From the NCBI GenBank assembly GCA_029532625.1, contig JARFXM010000003.1:434001-498000 (forward strand): DNA of 64,000 bases. The letters run 5' to 3'. How positions within the stretch are numbered: the stretch's first letter is position 1; each line of letters begins with the position of its first letter. This stretch comes from Lomentospora prolificans (lineage: Eukaryota; Ascomycota; Sordariomycetes; Microascales; Microascaceae). The notes under the pieces are model-generated. The model was not told where the DNA came from. It did no database searches and saw only the letters and a program-made list of their open reading frames with translations. This document shows positions 1 to 12,800 of the stretch, one piece after another. The position numbers and the translations under genes are program-made.

Positions 1-423
1 AGGCACAGGGACAGGATCGCCTCGGGTCAAAAGGTTCCCGACTTCAACGAAATACCCTCGGTCGAGGCTTCTCTGAAGCAGCAGCAACCGCCCGAAGGTG
101 TCAATGGCACGTCTGGAGCCGGCGGCCCCGGTAGCACGACGGGTAACGATGGTAACCTGCTGAGCCCCGCGCTCTCATCTCCCAGGGAGGGCCAGGACGA
201 CGTTGCTGCTCGCGCGGCAATGTTGCTGCAGGGTATGAGGGGCGGCGAAGGCGGCGATGACGTGGATCCCGAGAGAAGAGAGGCGCTACGCAAGCAGCGA
301 ACCGAAGAAGAGCGTAGGGCGCGCAGGAGAAGAAGGGAGACGGCTAGGTCGGCGAGGAGCGAGGAGGGCAAAGACGACGCGGAGGAGATGCCGCCGCCTC
401 TGCCTCCGGCCGGGGACGATTAG
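1..423 (+). CDS. Formin (SepA/BNI1-like), C-terminal tail only
   Basis: An open frame runs from the first base to TAG at 421-423 and gives the last 140 residues of a protein whose start lies outside the window. The tail holds an 'IASGQKVPDFNEIP' segment, then a Gly/Ser/Thr-rich linker, a 'VAARAAMLLQGMRG' segment, a strongly basic Arg/Glu helix and a short acidic-proline end. I recognise this order as the region after the FH2 and autoregulatory segments of filamentous-fungal formins, which nucleate actin cables and the contractile ring at septa and hyphal tips. That match is from memory of the family and the catalytic FH2 domain is not in view, so the call is moderate. No intron is visible. 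The gene is convergent with the next one, their stops 781 bp apart. Confidence 0.5.
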   Translation, partial: RHRDRIASGQKVPDFNEIPSVEASLKQQQPPEGVNGTSGAGGPGSTTGNDGNLLSPALSSPREGQDDVAARAAMLLQGMRGGEGGDDVDPERREALRKQRTEEERRARRRRRETARSARSEEGKDDAEEMPPPLPPAGDD

Positions 424-1204
424 CTTTTGGCTTGCAACAAGAGGAATGAAGGGAAGAAAGAGAGAGAAGTGTTTGGGTAGCGTGTGGGAAGATGTACATG
501 TTCTCTTTTTCTTCTTTCGAGGGATTAGATTGTATGTGGTATATAGTGTATGGGATGGATGGGTGACGGCCAGACTTTCTCATCTCCCCATTTCTTTTTG
601 GGTTCCTCCTTATTCGCCTGGTTTCATTTCTCTGCACAAGGGAGGGAAAGGGGAGTCAAGGATGCATTAGTACTTGTTGATTTGGGAGGGAGTGGCTGGC
701 GGACTGAACCTTGATTTTGCGGTTTTTTGAATATATCGTATAATAATGTTTACTCCCAACGTTGGTGTCATGTCACTGTACTTTGAAGTCTAATATTGAA
801 TAGTGCTTGCTAACTTTTAAGTGGTTGTGTAAGCCTAACCTAGATTTTGTCCATCATCGGCATCACCTATTCAAAGAGGAGGAGATTCAACGACGCACAG
901 AGCAGTCATAAATGTCATTATTTCTATCGTAATCATCCAGTAAAAGAGAGCTCCAAGTCAACAAACTCCCAACCCTCAAGTCTTGTTAGAATCTCTCTCT
1001 ATACTTGCTTCCCTGTCCACTGCCTCTGCTAAACAACCCCCCACCAAAAGTACGTACATGAACAAGAGTGGGATTTCATTCAAGACATTAACGTTCATGT
1101 ACTCCTTTCTTTCCATCTTTTAAGACATTATCAGCTTTTCTCTTACTTTTTCAATTTTTCTTGTCTTTCTTTTCCTCCCTCAAGGCACTCTTTTGAGAGG
1201 AATG
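424..1204. other. Convergent intergenic region (3' UTRs)
   Basis: This stretch lies between the stop of the formin-like gene and the stop of the minus-strand gene at 1205. It is AT-richer than its flanks, with T-rich runs around 1130-1180 and AATAAT/TATCGTATAATAAT tracts near 735-750 that could serve polyadenylation on the plus strand. The short open frames here have no recognisable protein features. Confidence 0.6.
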
Positions 1205-3386
1205 CTACACTTCTTGGACGAGGAGGTTCTCCTTGTCCTCCTTGGGCTCCGCGGCGGGGGTGCTATTCTTGGGATGGTTCTCGACGGCCGCCTCGCCGAG
1301 GCTCTGCTCCCACTGCGTCAGGTAATCGGTAGCAGTACGCTTAATGTTACTGGGCGAGAGGCGGTTGACCACCTGGGCGGTGAGCTCCTCGAGCCGCTGG
1401 TGGTTGATGGAAACGGGAGAAACTAGGCCGAGGGTATTGGCCTTCTTGGTCCTATATAACCGAATTAGCATTTGCAACACTCTTGTTTGCCTCTGGGCCG
1501 GGTCCGCGGAAAATATCATACAGAGGCGACTCGATCTCCTGAGCCTTGACAGAGGTGGACTGCACGCTGGCGTTCTCCTCGTCGTTCATGGTGGACCCGC
1601 TCCACCGCGTCGACTTGCCGGTGGAAGAGGGCGAGTCGAAATTGAGCCACGCCTCGCCGTCGATGCCGTCAAAGGAAAGGGGCGTCCACGAAAAGTGCTT
1701 ATTCCTCGCGCGGGCGTTCCTGTCCCTGGCGGCCGTTAAGCCGGCCGAGGGCCTCGCCGCCTTTGGTTTGGAGGGGGTCTCAACCGTATCATCGCCGGGG
1801 TAGTCAAACGCGGCGGCGAGCTTCGGGCGTCCCGCCGTGGTCGAGGGCCGGATGGTATCTTGGTCGTCGGCGTAGCCCCTGTTATTACCACCGACGGTGT
1901 TGTTGGCGGCGTTATGGGAGCCGGCCTGGCCCGAGAGGTCGATGGCGGTGGAGCGGGTGGTGCCGACGACACCGTTGACGGGCTCGTCGCCGACGGTGAT
2001 CTGGCGGATATCCTCGTAAAATGTCTTGAAGCCAAGCTTAAAATCTTCGACGATCTGCGACATTGGTCCGCTATTGTGAAGGTTGGCGCCTGTGGCCGCC
2101 CCGTGATAGGACTGGGGCTGCCATGAAGCCCGCTTGTTGAGCACCGACTGCCGCCGCACAACGGGCGGGCGCTCGACGTCGGGAGACTTGCAAAGGTCAG
2201 CGTCATCGAGTACGGAAAAGGTATCCGAAGCGGGCTTGGTGGGCGAAAGCAGCGACAGGGTCCGAGCGTGTCGGCCCTGAAAGACGCGCTTCCGGTCGCC
2301 TCCTGCCGGCGTGTTCTGCTGCGTCTGCAACAGAAGCTTCCGCCGGTCAAGCTCAATGCTCCGCTTGATAGCCAAATCGTCGTCATAGGGCGTGCCGGAC
2401 CAGGATTCGGGCTGGGGCACGACGGGTTTCGCAGGCTCAGGGGCACGGGCATTATTGGACTTTTTGTAAGCTTCGTGCATGGTCCACTGACGCTTGAGAC
2501 GCTTCAAATCGTCCTCAGCCATCTTCAATTCCTCGCGGAGCTCCATGACGCGGCGCTCCTGCGCTGCTATCGCGATGATGAATTCATTGGCGTCGGACGG
2601 CGTGGGTGGTGCGGTCGGGACCTGGCGTGCGGGTGTACCAGGCACCGAGGCAGCGACGACCGACGAGGTGGTCGAGCTCGGCAGGGGCCGAGAAGGATCT
2701 GAAGTAGGCAGGGCAATTGGTAGGGTAATTGATAGACGGTTTGTATTTCGCGAAGCGGATGATGTCGATCGCGACGATCGCGTCAGGATTTCATCGACAG
2801 TGGGTGGGCCCATTGGCTCGGGTGGGTGGTGAGAGAAAGAAGTAGCTGTGGCTGATCGTGGAAGCTCAGGCGGTGTGCGGAAGGTGTTTCTCCTCAACAT
2901 GTTGCTACTATTTGTCGAGTCCGGAGTGAAAATTGCTTCTTTCGCGTCCCCCTCGGGGAACCTAGCGTTGTCCGGCAACGAGGTGTTGAGCTCCAAGGGA
3001 TGGTGGCGGTCAGCGATGACCGAAGAGCGGCGACGCACACGCTCTTGCCGTGCCATTCTCTCAGATGTAGTGGGTGTCCTGGGAGGCGTTGTCGGAGGAG
3101 TCTGGTTGATGGGAGTGAGGATTTCGTCGAGACAAGGGTCGTTTCTTTCTGATAGTTGCTGGAGAGAGCGGCAGCAGGCAGCAAAGGGGCGAGGTCTCCG
3201 GCGTCGAATAACGGCGGTAGAGGAAAGAGTGGACGGAGATGTCCTGGCCCGCCTGTGTCGGAATCTCCAGGGGTTTGTAAACGAGTGGTTCGTCCTTCTG
3301 GTGGCGACGATGGGCCTGTGTGCTTTCAAGATCTTCTTGTGGTCATGGAGGAGGGCGAAAATGCAGACGCGAGACAGAATCGTCAT
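1205..3386 (-). CDS. DUF4048-like coiled-coil protein of unknown function
   Basis: There are two exons, 3386-1522 and 1451-1205, with a 70-nt intron at 1452-1521 (donor GTATGA, branch GCTAATTC, acceptor TATATAG). The junction restores the frame across a stop in the first frame. The product is 703 residues from the ATG at 3386. An in-frame Met at 3059 would give 594 residues and is also possible, because the first 109 residues are basic and low in complexity. The middle (about residues 265-310) is a predicted coiled coil ('AIAAQERRVMELREELKMAE'). It is followed by conserved-looking segments ('MSQIVEDFKLGFKTFYEDIRQ') and by the exon-2 segment 'INHQRLEELTAQVVNRLSP'. An 'NRLSITLPIA' motif plus coiled coil resembles the fungal DUF4048 family as I remember it. 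Function is unknown and no membrane segment is evident. Confidence 0.6.
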
Positions 3387-6300
3387 GAAGGAGGGTGTTG
3401 TTTACCGAATTGCGGAGGGCAGAAAAAGAGAGAGAATGGGAAAGAAGTGAAGCGAGCGAGAAGTTTTATTGGGCTTGGAAACTTCACGCTCACATCATTA
3501 CCTCCCTGGGGATTCTGGTCGATTCAGCCAATCTTGGGGGAGGATAAGGGAGAATAAAGGAATAATAGTCGGCGAGGCGAAGAAGGGGACGGAGATTGGG
3601 TGTTGTCGTGGGTTCTCGCGTTTCTCGGTCGGGGTACTTGCGAGGTACAAGGCCGACGAGGGAAGGGAACTAGTGCGGGTACCTTGCCCTGGTGGCTTCG
3701 TGGCGTGGTTTGTGGTGGTTGCGCAGCAGTGTCTATCGGTCCTTAGTGGGGTTTAGGGGACGTAGCGGAAGATTGTGGTGGGTATCGGTAGTGCTGGGGT
3801 GGAGGTAGTGGAGGTACCTGCGTTTCGTACCTGTCTTGTTATGATCCCGTCTGTTATGGGCAATAATAATAATGGTAATGTTGCGATGGGGTCTTTCTGG
3901 GCCTGGTTGGGGAATTGCAGCAGACAGGGGCCTTGTGCAGGTGGTATTTCGGGGCACTTATTTGGAACCCCGTAGTTGGTAAGAATAGGGGCGGGAGGGT
4001 TGGTCGACTGCAGGATGCAGCTCTGGACAAAGCTGAATAGTTCGGACAGTTGCCTGGCTATGCCTGGTTCGCTGTCCTTCTGTCGAAGCTTCGATGCGAC
4101 CAGGGCTTCGTCCTGGGTGGGTGTGCTGCGCTTCCGCCTCTCTGCCTGTGCCTATGTTGTATGTGTGCCGGTGTTCGCCTGCACACAAGACTCCACAAAT
4201 GCGTATCGTATGCAGGTACCGTTCGACTGAAGAGCGTGTTCGAATGCACGAAGTAGACGCAGATAATCCCAAGGCAAGCGTAATCTCGAGCTTGTCAATT
4301 GATGTGACTGGAGCCGGAACGGGGACGGGGCCGTGATCTGGGGTGCAGCGTCAATTGAATAATCGCAATCTATGCGGTGGGTTCCAGAAGCTCGAGACGC
4401 AACGAATGACGCGGACCAAGCTCCATTCAATGGAAGAAGCGATCAAGGTTGGCGAATATGTTAATTGAGAGAGTAATAGAAGTTGGAATGATGTACTCCC
4501 AAAAGACTGGCTGCGCGTCGATAAAATAGCTCTTTTTCTGGTGTTGGCCAGCAGCCGAACGGTTAAACACTTTTGTTGGGCGGCACGGGAAGACAAAGCA
4601 GAGACAGAATGCGGAGGGATGAATTTGATAAGAAAAGGGACTCGATGCTCTGGACAAGATTACATACAGTTTACGGGTTCAGGAAGGGGACCACATGACT
4701 CTTAAGAGTCTCCAGTCTGGGAGATTTCCTTTTCCTTGAGTTCCGACGCTTCCAGGAGCAGGAAGGGCAGACGCAGGAGCTGATACTATAATGTTCGCCT
4801 CAATCATACAGGTAAATAATCATACCCCAGGGGCTAACCCAGAGCTAAGCCCACCGCAGCACCTGTCACAAGGTGCGTTGTGTCTCTCCTCTAGGAATGG
4901 GCTGACTCGAAGAGGAAACCGTGGGCAATCGTGGATTCATTGTTCGACGTTGTCTTTTGTTTACTCTCTCCACCACACTACAGAGTAGTTGCTCTGGCAG
5001 CCAGACGCCTCATTGTGGAGATGGCTGCGCATGTCCGCTCCTCTGCTGCGCATATTCCGAGACGATGCCTGGGTAAGCTTTAACCTGGATTGAGCAAGCC
5101 AGGTGGATCAGGATGTCGTCGCTGGCATCCGGTCCGTCTCACTTGCCTTTGTCAATCTTGCCGACTCCCAATTCGGGTGTCTGGATCGGCCCTCCAATAT
5201 CGCCCACTACTAAATCCACACTACAGCCTGGCTGGCCTGCACTACTGCTGCACTAACCCTGTTCACACCAGCCAGACCAGGCATTACTCGTTGAGTGGCC
5301 TCAATGTTCTGTACCTGCAGTAGACCACCCAGAGACTGCCCTGGCAACGCCCCTCAAACATCTCCGCATGCATAAGAATCGAATCAAAGGGGGAATACGA
5401 CACGACCCTTCCCGCCTGACCCAGTCGTAGATAGGGATGGGGAATGTTCCCCTCTTTTTAATACTTGCAAGTCTTGTCTATGATCCCAGAAACGAAACGT
5501 TCTGGGCAAGAATGAGGGTGCTCTTTCGCTGCTGTTTACTCAGTAATATGATAGTCGACCCGGGTGCAAAGTGGCTCTAAACAAATCTGCGTTGTGGGTG
5601 GACCCTGACTAGGGGACGAGCGCTGATCAAATCTGCGAAAATCATGGAGTTTGGAGCTCAATGCTTCACTTTGGTAGGGGACCTGGAAACGGGCAAACGG
5701 GGAAGCCGGTCGACCCAGGCGTGGGTAGTGACCAGACCGACATGGGTGAGTTGGACGTGCAATCTCCGCCAGTTTGCCAGCCAATGAGAGAGGGAAATGG
5801 GTTGTATTCGTCCCTCCATTCGCCAATTATAAGGATATTAATACCTATGGAGGAAACTTGGCCTTCTGACGATGGACCGAAGCATGAAAAGCCGCCTGAA
5901 TTCTTCGTCGCACGACCGACGACAGCCTGGCCAGCGTTGAGCCTTACTCGGTAGCTTGTATACTTGTACGAAGATACACACCTTTAGATGTGCACCTCCG
6001 CTGAAACAGCTTGACTGCCAGGTGGGGAGCCCGGACGGGGAACCTTGAGAGCCCGCACGTGACACGCGTCAAGCTCGTGTCGACCCCTGCCCTATGCCCT
6101 GTGTCAGATCCCCGCGGGGACGTGCCTATTCTCCCCTGGCAGAAGCACATTAGGCCCTAGTCAACGCTCTATCTGACACCCGTTAGCGCTGCTTTTTAAC
6201 ACCTGCATCTCGTGAGCTACCCTACCCTCAATCACCGACGCGGCCCATCGCGCTCCAAGGCTGCCACAACCCACCTGCTTGTCACAGAGCTGAACCTTCT

Positions 6301-6470
6301 TTACAATTGACTCTACGATTGCTGCCTTCATGATGAGGGCCCTTCCTGTATTTGGTGTCTTTGGCTTTAAGTGTATAAGCACCCTTTCATCGTAACGTGC
6401 ATCTATATTTCCGACCCTCCATTCACCCGCGTCGCCTCATTGTCGTTCGGCACCATCATCCATTTTGAAA
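3387..6470. other. Divergent 3.1 kb intergenic region
   Basis: It holds the upstream regions of the minus-strand DUF4048-like gene and the plus-strand DNA ligase. All open frames are short, lack splice-linked partners and show no recognisable domain. An ACGCGT hexamer sits at 6064-6069, about 400 bp before the ligase ATG. Short CAGCC/GGCTGG-rich stretches occur at 5220-5290. I see no tRNA or 5S rRNA pattern. Confidence 0.55.
6064..6069. promoter_or_regulatory. ACGCGT (MCB-type) hexamer upstream of DNA ligase
   Basis: A palindromic ACGCGT lies about 400 bp upstream of the ligase start codon. In yeasts this is the MluI cell-cycle box bound by MBF, which drives S-phase replication and repair genes. 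A single hexamer can occur by chance in sequence of this composition, so the role is inference only. Confidence 0.2.
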
Positions 6471-9400
6471 ATGACGCTGTTTTTCTCCCACGTTTCCAAC
6501 CTCTTGGAAACACTTTACGACCAATGCATTGCGGAGAAGCAAAAGGAGAACAGGCCGACTATCCAGCGCTGGTTTGCCTACCACCGCGAGTTGATTGACC
6601 CCCTCGATGCACCCACCGGCGCCGCCTTGCTCTCGACGTTATTACCCGCCAAGCGCACCGATCGTGTATACCACATCAAGGATCGGCGCCTGGAAGACAT
6701 CTTTGCGCGGGCGCAGCGTTTGGGAAACAGCCGCGTCAGGGAGCTGCGTAGATACAAAGTGCCCGGATCTGGAGTCGATCTCGCCGACTGCATAGATACA
6801 ATCCTAAAGGCGACGGTACGTGCACTGGTCCATGTAGGAAGAAATGATTAGCGTAGAGCATATGGCTAAGGAAGCATAGCCAAACCCCGCGCATCACTGT
6901 GTTAGTGTGCTCGAAGTCGATACTCTCCTACGCACCTTAGCATCGAGCACAAGGTCCAGCCCCGAAAACGTGCACGAGTCGGATTACCCGCTCGCCGAGT
7001 CCACTCGAAACGGGTTGGAGGCGATGTATACACGACTATCGCCGCTAGAAGCCAAGTGGTTTACCCGTCTTATACTAAAAGACTATCGTCCCATTGAGAT
7101 CGATGAGACCTTAATCTACCACAGTTATCACAGTTTACTGCCCAATATCCTGAAGATTCGAGACAGCATTCCGGCAGCCGTAAATGTCTTACAAAGCATC
7201 CTAGAGGAGGAACGAGCGGAATATGGAGATGGCGTCAAGCCAGACCGTTGGGACACGCAGATTGTGCTTCGTCATCTGCGACCCGTGCTCGGCACTAAGG
7301 TCGGAAGACCGTTTTGGCGCAAGGGTCGAAGCATCAAACATTGCCTAGATATGGGCCGGGGCTTCATGAGTGTTGAGAAGAAGCTTGATGGGGAGTATTG
7401 CCAGATCCATGTTGATCTGAGTAAAGGTCGGGACTGTATTCAGATCTTTTCCAAGAGTGGGAAGGACAGTACCAAGGATAGGGTTCGCGTCCATGAGTAT
7501 GTGTCGGTGTGTTTCGGTCGTCTCTTCAATTGCTGATGGATTTTTATCAGGGCCATTCGCGACGCACTCGATTTGAACAAACCCGGCTGTAAAATCACCA
7601 AGGGCTGTATCCTAGAAGGCGAGCTTGTTGCCTATTGCGATTATGTAGGTTGAACCTGACGTCGACGCCCGGGTGATGCGCAAAATTTAACATTCAACCA
7701 GAAACGCAAAATCCTTCCGTTCCACAAGGTCCGAAACCACGTTACTCGGTCAGGCCGGTATATCGGCAGTGAGATGGACTCGCCGTAAGCGTCTCGGACC
7801 CAACCTGGAAAGGCCCGTTGCTCACGCTGTTACAGACCGCGGCCGACAGAACACTTGATGGTCATCTACTACGACGCCCTCCTTATAGATGATGAATCAT
7901 TGCTAGGTGTGCGACACTCAAAGAGAATGGAGAAGTTGAAGGACATACTCGTGCCCCGTCCAGGCTACGCAGAAATCGTCGAGCGCCGAGTCCTGGACTT
8001 CAATAAGCCGCAAGCCGCCTCGGACTTACGAAATATGTTTGCGAACTGCATCGCGGCAGGCGAAGAAGGACTGGTTATAAAGCCAGACGAGCCCTATATG
8101 GTCTTCAATGGGCGCCGCGACGAGTTTACTGGCTCCCCAATCAAATTCAAGAAGGAGTACATTGGGAACTTTGGCGACCTAGGCGACCTCGCGGCCGTGG
8201 CCGTCCGGTACGATTCGAGGAGGGCCAAGTCCTTACAAATTCCTCATGTCAAGTGGACGCATTTTTATTTAGGCTGCATAACGAACAAGTCCTCGCTTCA
8301 TATTCCGGGGACCGTTCCCGAGTTCACAGTCGTTGTCGTGGTGGAGCCCAACGCATCCTTACTCCACACCGTCATGACTCACTGCCAGCCACACCCGGTA
8401 GATTTTAAAGAGAACAACTCGCTCAAGTTGAACATCCCTGAAGGAGTGTCCGCGGGCAGAAAGCCTATGTACGTCTTCACACGGCCGCCCGTATTTGACG
8501 TTAGGTGCTTCGCCTTCGAGAAGCCCGGGAACGTCGGCTTCTATACGCCACGGTTTACAACAGCGAGCAAAATACATTTTGATCGGGACTTCAGGGACGT
8601 GTTGACATTTGACGAGCTACAAGATGTTGCGGAGAAGGCCATGGCGGAGCGGCCATGGGAGGACGGCACCCCGGAGCGGCGTTTACACTGGGTTGAGAAG
8701 CTGGAGAAGGCGGACCCGAGGGGGATGCCGGTGGATCGGATGACACAATCCAAGGTTTCTTCGAGTCCGTCTCCATCACCGCAGCCGCAGCCGCAGCCCA
8801 CATTAGGCATGTTCCCACTAACGGTACCGCCAAGTTTGGCGGGGAGCGATAGTCAGCGGTCGGCAATCTCGGTGATTACAATATCATCGGGTTCAATTGG
8901 GAGCAGCAGCCAGAGATCTGCTAGTTCGGGACGACGGACAATGACCCCTCCGACTTCGTCACTCGAAGGTGAACCGAGTTCACCGACTTCGTGTAAGAGG
9001 CAGGGCGGCAACGACAGCAAGAGCCAGGAATCGTTAAAACGAAAACGATCCTCCCAGGCGTCGTTGGGGGACATTTACGGCAGCTCACCACGTGCTAAAC
9101 GTAGAATCAACTCTCCCGTATCTCGCAGCAGCCCGCTTCGAAGTTCGCCGAGGTCTCAGAGAGAGCCCCTAGGGGAGGTATCCAACAATGCTTCCCAGCA
9201 AACAGGCAGTTCTTACAGATCATTTACGTCCTCATTCAGTCAAGCAACGAATCCGGAGCTACAGGAGAACCAAGTGCCTCCTCTAGACCCGGCTACCCCC
9301 AAAACAACCCGAGCGGCAAACCAGCCTTCGTCAGTTACTACTCCAGCCTCGAAACGAAAGAGTAATGTAAGCGGCAATACAGTGGCCAAAGTTAACGTCG

Positions 9401-9861
9401 CTCCCGCGGAGATGATCGAAGTTCCAGACAGTGAAGATGAGGATACAGCATTATTGCTTCCCCGCTGCAAGCAACTCGGTTCCAACTGCTGGTTCCAAGA
9501 TCGCGCGGTGCTCCTTGGACCACGACTAGCACGGAGGAAGGTCATTACAGACAGACTACTCCCACGGCACGGGATTCACGGGTACATTACGGACCACAAT
9601 GCGTGGATGCCAGAGAATCCCGAACGTCGACCCGAGGGGTTAAAGACCTGCCTTGTGGATACGTATCGCGAGGAGGAGATGCGGGAATTTCTAGATGGCA
9701 TTGAAGCGAGGCCGTTGACGCTGGAGGGTGGTGGGCGGGAGTATATCGAAGTTTACCACTGGAGGGTTTTGGAGGATCTGGCGACAGTAGAAGAAGAAAA
9801 GGGAGCTTTCGAAAAGGGAAAGGCGGACCCAAGGAGGAAGTGGTGGGTTGGTCTAGTGTGA
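6471..9861 (+). CDS. ATP-dependent DNA ligase, ligase IV-like paralogue
   Basis: Five exons: 6471-6815, 6880-7496, 7551-7644, 7702-7784 and 7836-9861, giving 1054 residues. The introns (64, 54, 57 and 51 nt) have GTACGT, GTATGT, GTAGGT and GTAAGC donors and keep the frame. DNA ligases of this fold seal 3'-OH/5'-phosphate nicks through a lysyl-AMP intermediate in the nucleus. Visible motifs are motif I 'EKKLDGEY' with the predicted adenylated Lys near residue 283, a motif III-like 'YYDALLIDDESLL', motif IV 'EEGLVIKP' near 456-463 and a motif V-like 'IKFKKEYIG' near 480. An alpha-helical N-terminal region precedes the adenylation domain. Residues about 680-900 are Ser/Pro-rich and probably disordered with basic patches. 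The last 130 residues form a separate folded block that could be a divergent BRCT-like domain. It does not look like the standard fungal ligase IV at its N-terminus, so I call it a paralogue without a symbol. Confidence 0.85.
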
Positions 9862-12800
9862 ATGTAGGTGGCGGGGGATAACGCGAGTGTTGCCTTGGAA
9901 TGCCAGGCTAGGCGAGAGGAACAGTGGATGTTGGCATCAAGAGACTATTCCTGAATAAGCCAGCGACACCAGGCTTTCTTGGGCTTAGAGGAGGGATCCA
10001 TGGATATGTTATGACGAGCGGCTGTCGAGTATGTCGCATGGATCGCATGGGCCGATAGTAGGCGAGGGGTAGGCTACGTGTGTATATTTTCGTGTATACC
10101 TTGTACTAGGAGAGATAGAAAATTGATGGATGACGGCTGGCTCACCGAGCTTCTCCGCATGGCCCGTGACTCTGGGTAGCTGCGTGGCATGGCAACATCA
10201 ACACTTTTCACTTCCCAACTTGGGAGCCCGGTTCGTTTCCCCACCCACCAACTCAGAGTGTCGGGATTTGCTGCCGACACCTGGACGCGAGAGAGTAGCC
10301 AGCGGTGCAATAATACCAGGAATGTCATTATTGATCAAGTGGAAGCTAGGTCGGTCTTCCTTTTTCTCCTTTGCCCTGGAATAAATGAGCCGTGCCGCGT
10401 ATGTTGCTCGACGAGTGACGAAGGCCGGGGGGCGGGCTTTTGCATTGTCACAAATGTGATTCATCGGCTTAAGAATGCAGAGAGTCCAATTGGCAGTGGA
10501 GTTGCCCTCTGATTCGCGAACGAAGCTGATGAGCCAGCAACGGATGGTCGCGGGTTTACAAGGTTGAGCACATTGATCCAATGTGAGGAAGCAGCCAACA
10601 AGGATCAACTATCACAGCGAGCAATCGAGCTCCTAAGTCTCCTGCAAATGAAATTTTATCGTTTTCTGGTCCATGAAGCGCTTCGGAGCCGAAATGAAGC
10701 TTAAAACCCACGAGACTGGAATCGGCACCCTTGCGCCAACTTGTAATACGAACCGAGGGAACAAAGCAGGAAAGGGGGGGGTGAATAATGGAATAGGTAG
10801 GTGTTCACCAGGATCCAGTCACGAATTCAAGAAATTAGCAGCGGGCTGCAATTGGTCCTATCGTTCAAAAATGGAATGAGGAGAAAAAGCGCGGTTTCAT
10901 TGTCCAACATCTGGCAAGAGGATAGAACAGGAAAAGAAGAACGAAGAGGGAAAAAAAGGGGGGGCCAAAAAGAAAACCCCCAACCTTTGAACGACGGCCA
11001 CGAAAGCATGCAGGAAGAAGCAGCCGAATGAGGGATGGAAGGGAGCTGCAGGGTGGCGTTTATGGCACTCTTCTCCTTTTCGGCGCAGGGACTTGCTTGG
11101 AACTCTTTTCCTTTTTTTTTTTTTTTGTTTTTTTTTCTTTTCTTCTTCTTTCTTCGGCAGATAGGGAGGCGGGGGCTGTCTAGTCATCAATTGAGAGAAT
11201 TAATCGTTGAACAGGTTGGATTAGTTTGATGAGAGGGAAGTAGAATATGTTGGCATCTATTGATGCGTTGTTGGGGTTCCATCAATTGATCCCTCGTCTC
11301 GGTGAGCGTGTGGTATTATGAATTACTTGCAGATATGAAACAAGGAACGATTGGGCGGTGGCCCCGCACGATGGAAAGAGACAAGAGATCTGGGAACTGA
11401 TGGCTAGTTTAAAAGAAGATGAAAAAAGAAAAAAAAAAAAAGTAACAAGCACTATAGACAGGATAGGCGAGAGACATTGGAGAAAATGCGGTGCGAAATG
11501 GTGTGAGTTTATCTTTAGCCTGTCTTGGCTGCCACGGCTGCTCACTTCTTAAGTCAGAAACTAGCAGCACTGGCATCTTCCAGCTGGCTTCAAGTTCGGT
11601 TTCTTTGGTTCTAAACTCCCGAGGCTGGCGGGTGCTGAGAACGAGAAGCTCGCCAGAACGGGTTCCAACAACTTGGAGCACTAACAAGGGGGAGCCATCC
11701 ATCGCCGTCATTTATTCCCTAATGAGAGACGAAGTTGAGATTCACGCAGCGTCCGCCTTCGATTGGCCAGCCAATACAAGCCCGCTGACAGCAAGACATA
11801 CATTCCACTCAGTGCTGACGATTTCAATATGTGTATGTGGAAAAAAAAAAAAAAGAAAAAGAGAAAGGAAAAAAGGAAAAAGGACAAAAAACTGGCTCAG
11901 ATGCGGGGACTTTAGTGGACGAGGACTCTAATTAGCCCCTCGTGTGAAGCCGCCAATTAGTGCGTGTCTCTGTTTCTGCCCGTCAAATCTGCCAGTCAAT
12001 CTCAGCCTTACACGTCAGTCTGGTGGCAGTGGCCGGTGCGGGTGGCCGTCTCCATTGGTTCGTGCACCGCTGGCTTTGCACCACTTCGCTTGCCCGATGC
12101 AGCTTGCTGGCGTCCTGTCCCAGTCTCTCTCCTGGCTCCTGCTTCTGCTGGCGTTGGTTTCCCCCTCTCTCTACCTCGTAGTGCTGGCTCCCTGGCTCCC
12201 TGGCTCGTCCCTTCTTCTCTGTGCCAGCCAGCGGGGAATCATCTGCTAATATTTCCCTGACCTCCTCTGTCCTTCCTTCCCTTTTATTTCACTTCGCTCG
12301 ATCTCCATTACAAAGACATCTTCAATTCCCTTTCCCAAGCTTCATATTCCGCATCCGTCACTCTCAACACTTTGAACGTACCGACACTTTGGACGCGGCT
12401 CAGTCACGGCCCCCCTGGTTCACATCACCCTCACCCCCGGCGCCCTCGTTTAGTTCTTCTCGGTCGCCCGGTGCCGCTGTCCAGTTCCCACTCTCCCGTT
12501 CGTCCCATTCCAGTTCCATACAGAAGATCTCCAGTTTTCCTGCATTGCCAGACCGCCCCAGCCTTTCCTACCACTCGCAACCGTCCACGTCGAGCCTTTT
12601 TCTCACGTCTCTCCACCGGGACTGCAAATGCCATCGCTCTGGCCCTCCGGTCGATACGTCCATGCGCACTCCCCCCTAATAATAATATCTATCTTCACAC
12701 TAATCGCAATCGCCGTCGTCCAAAAATCCACAAGCGCCACTTCTTTTTGACTCTCCACACCGCAAACGATTCCTCCGCCATCTTGTGCTGTGCCCTGTTG

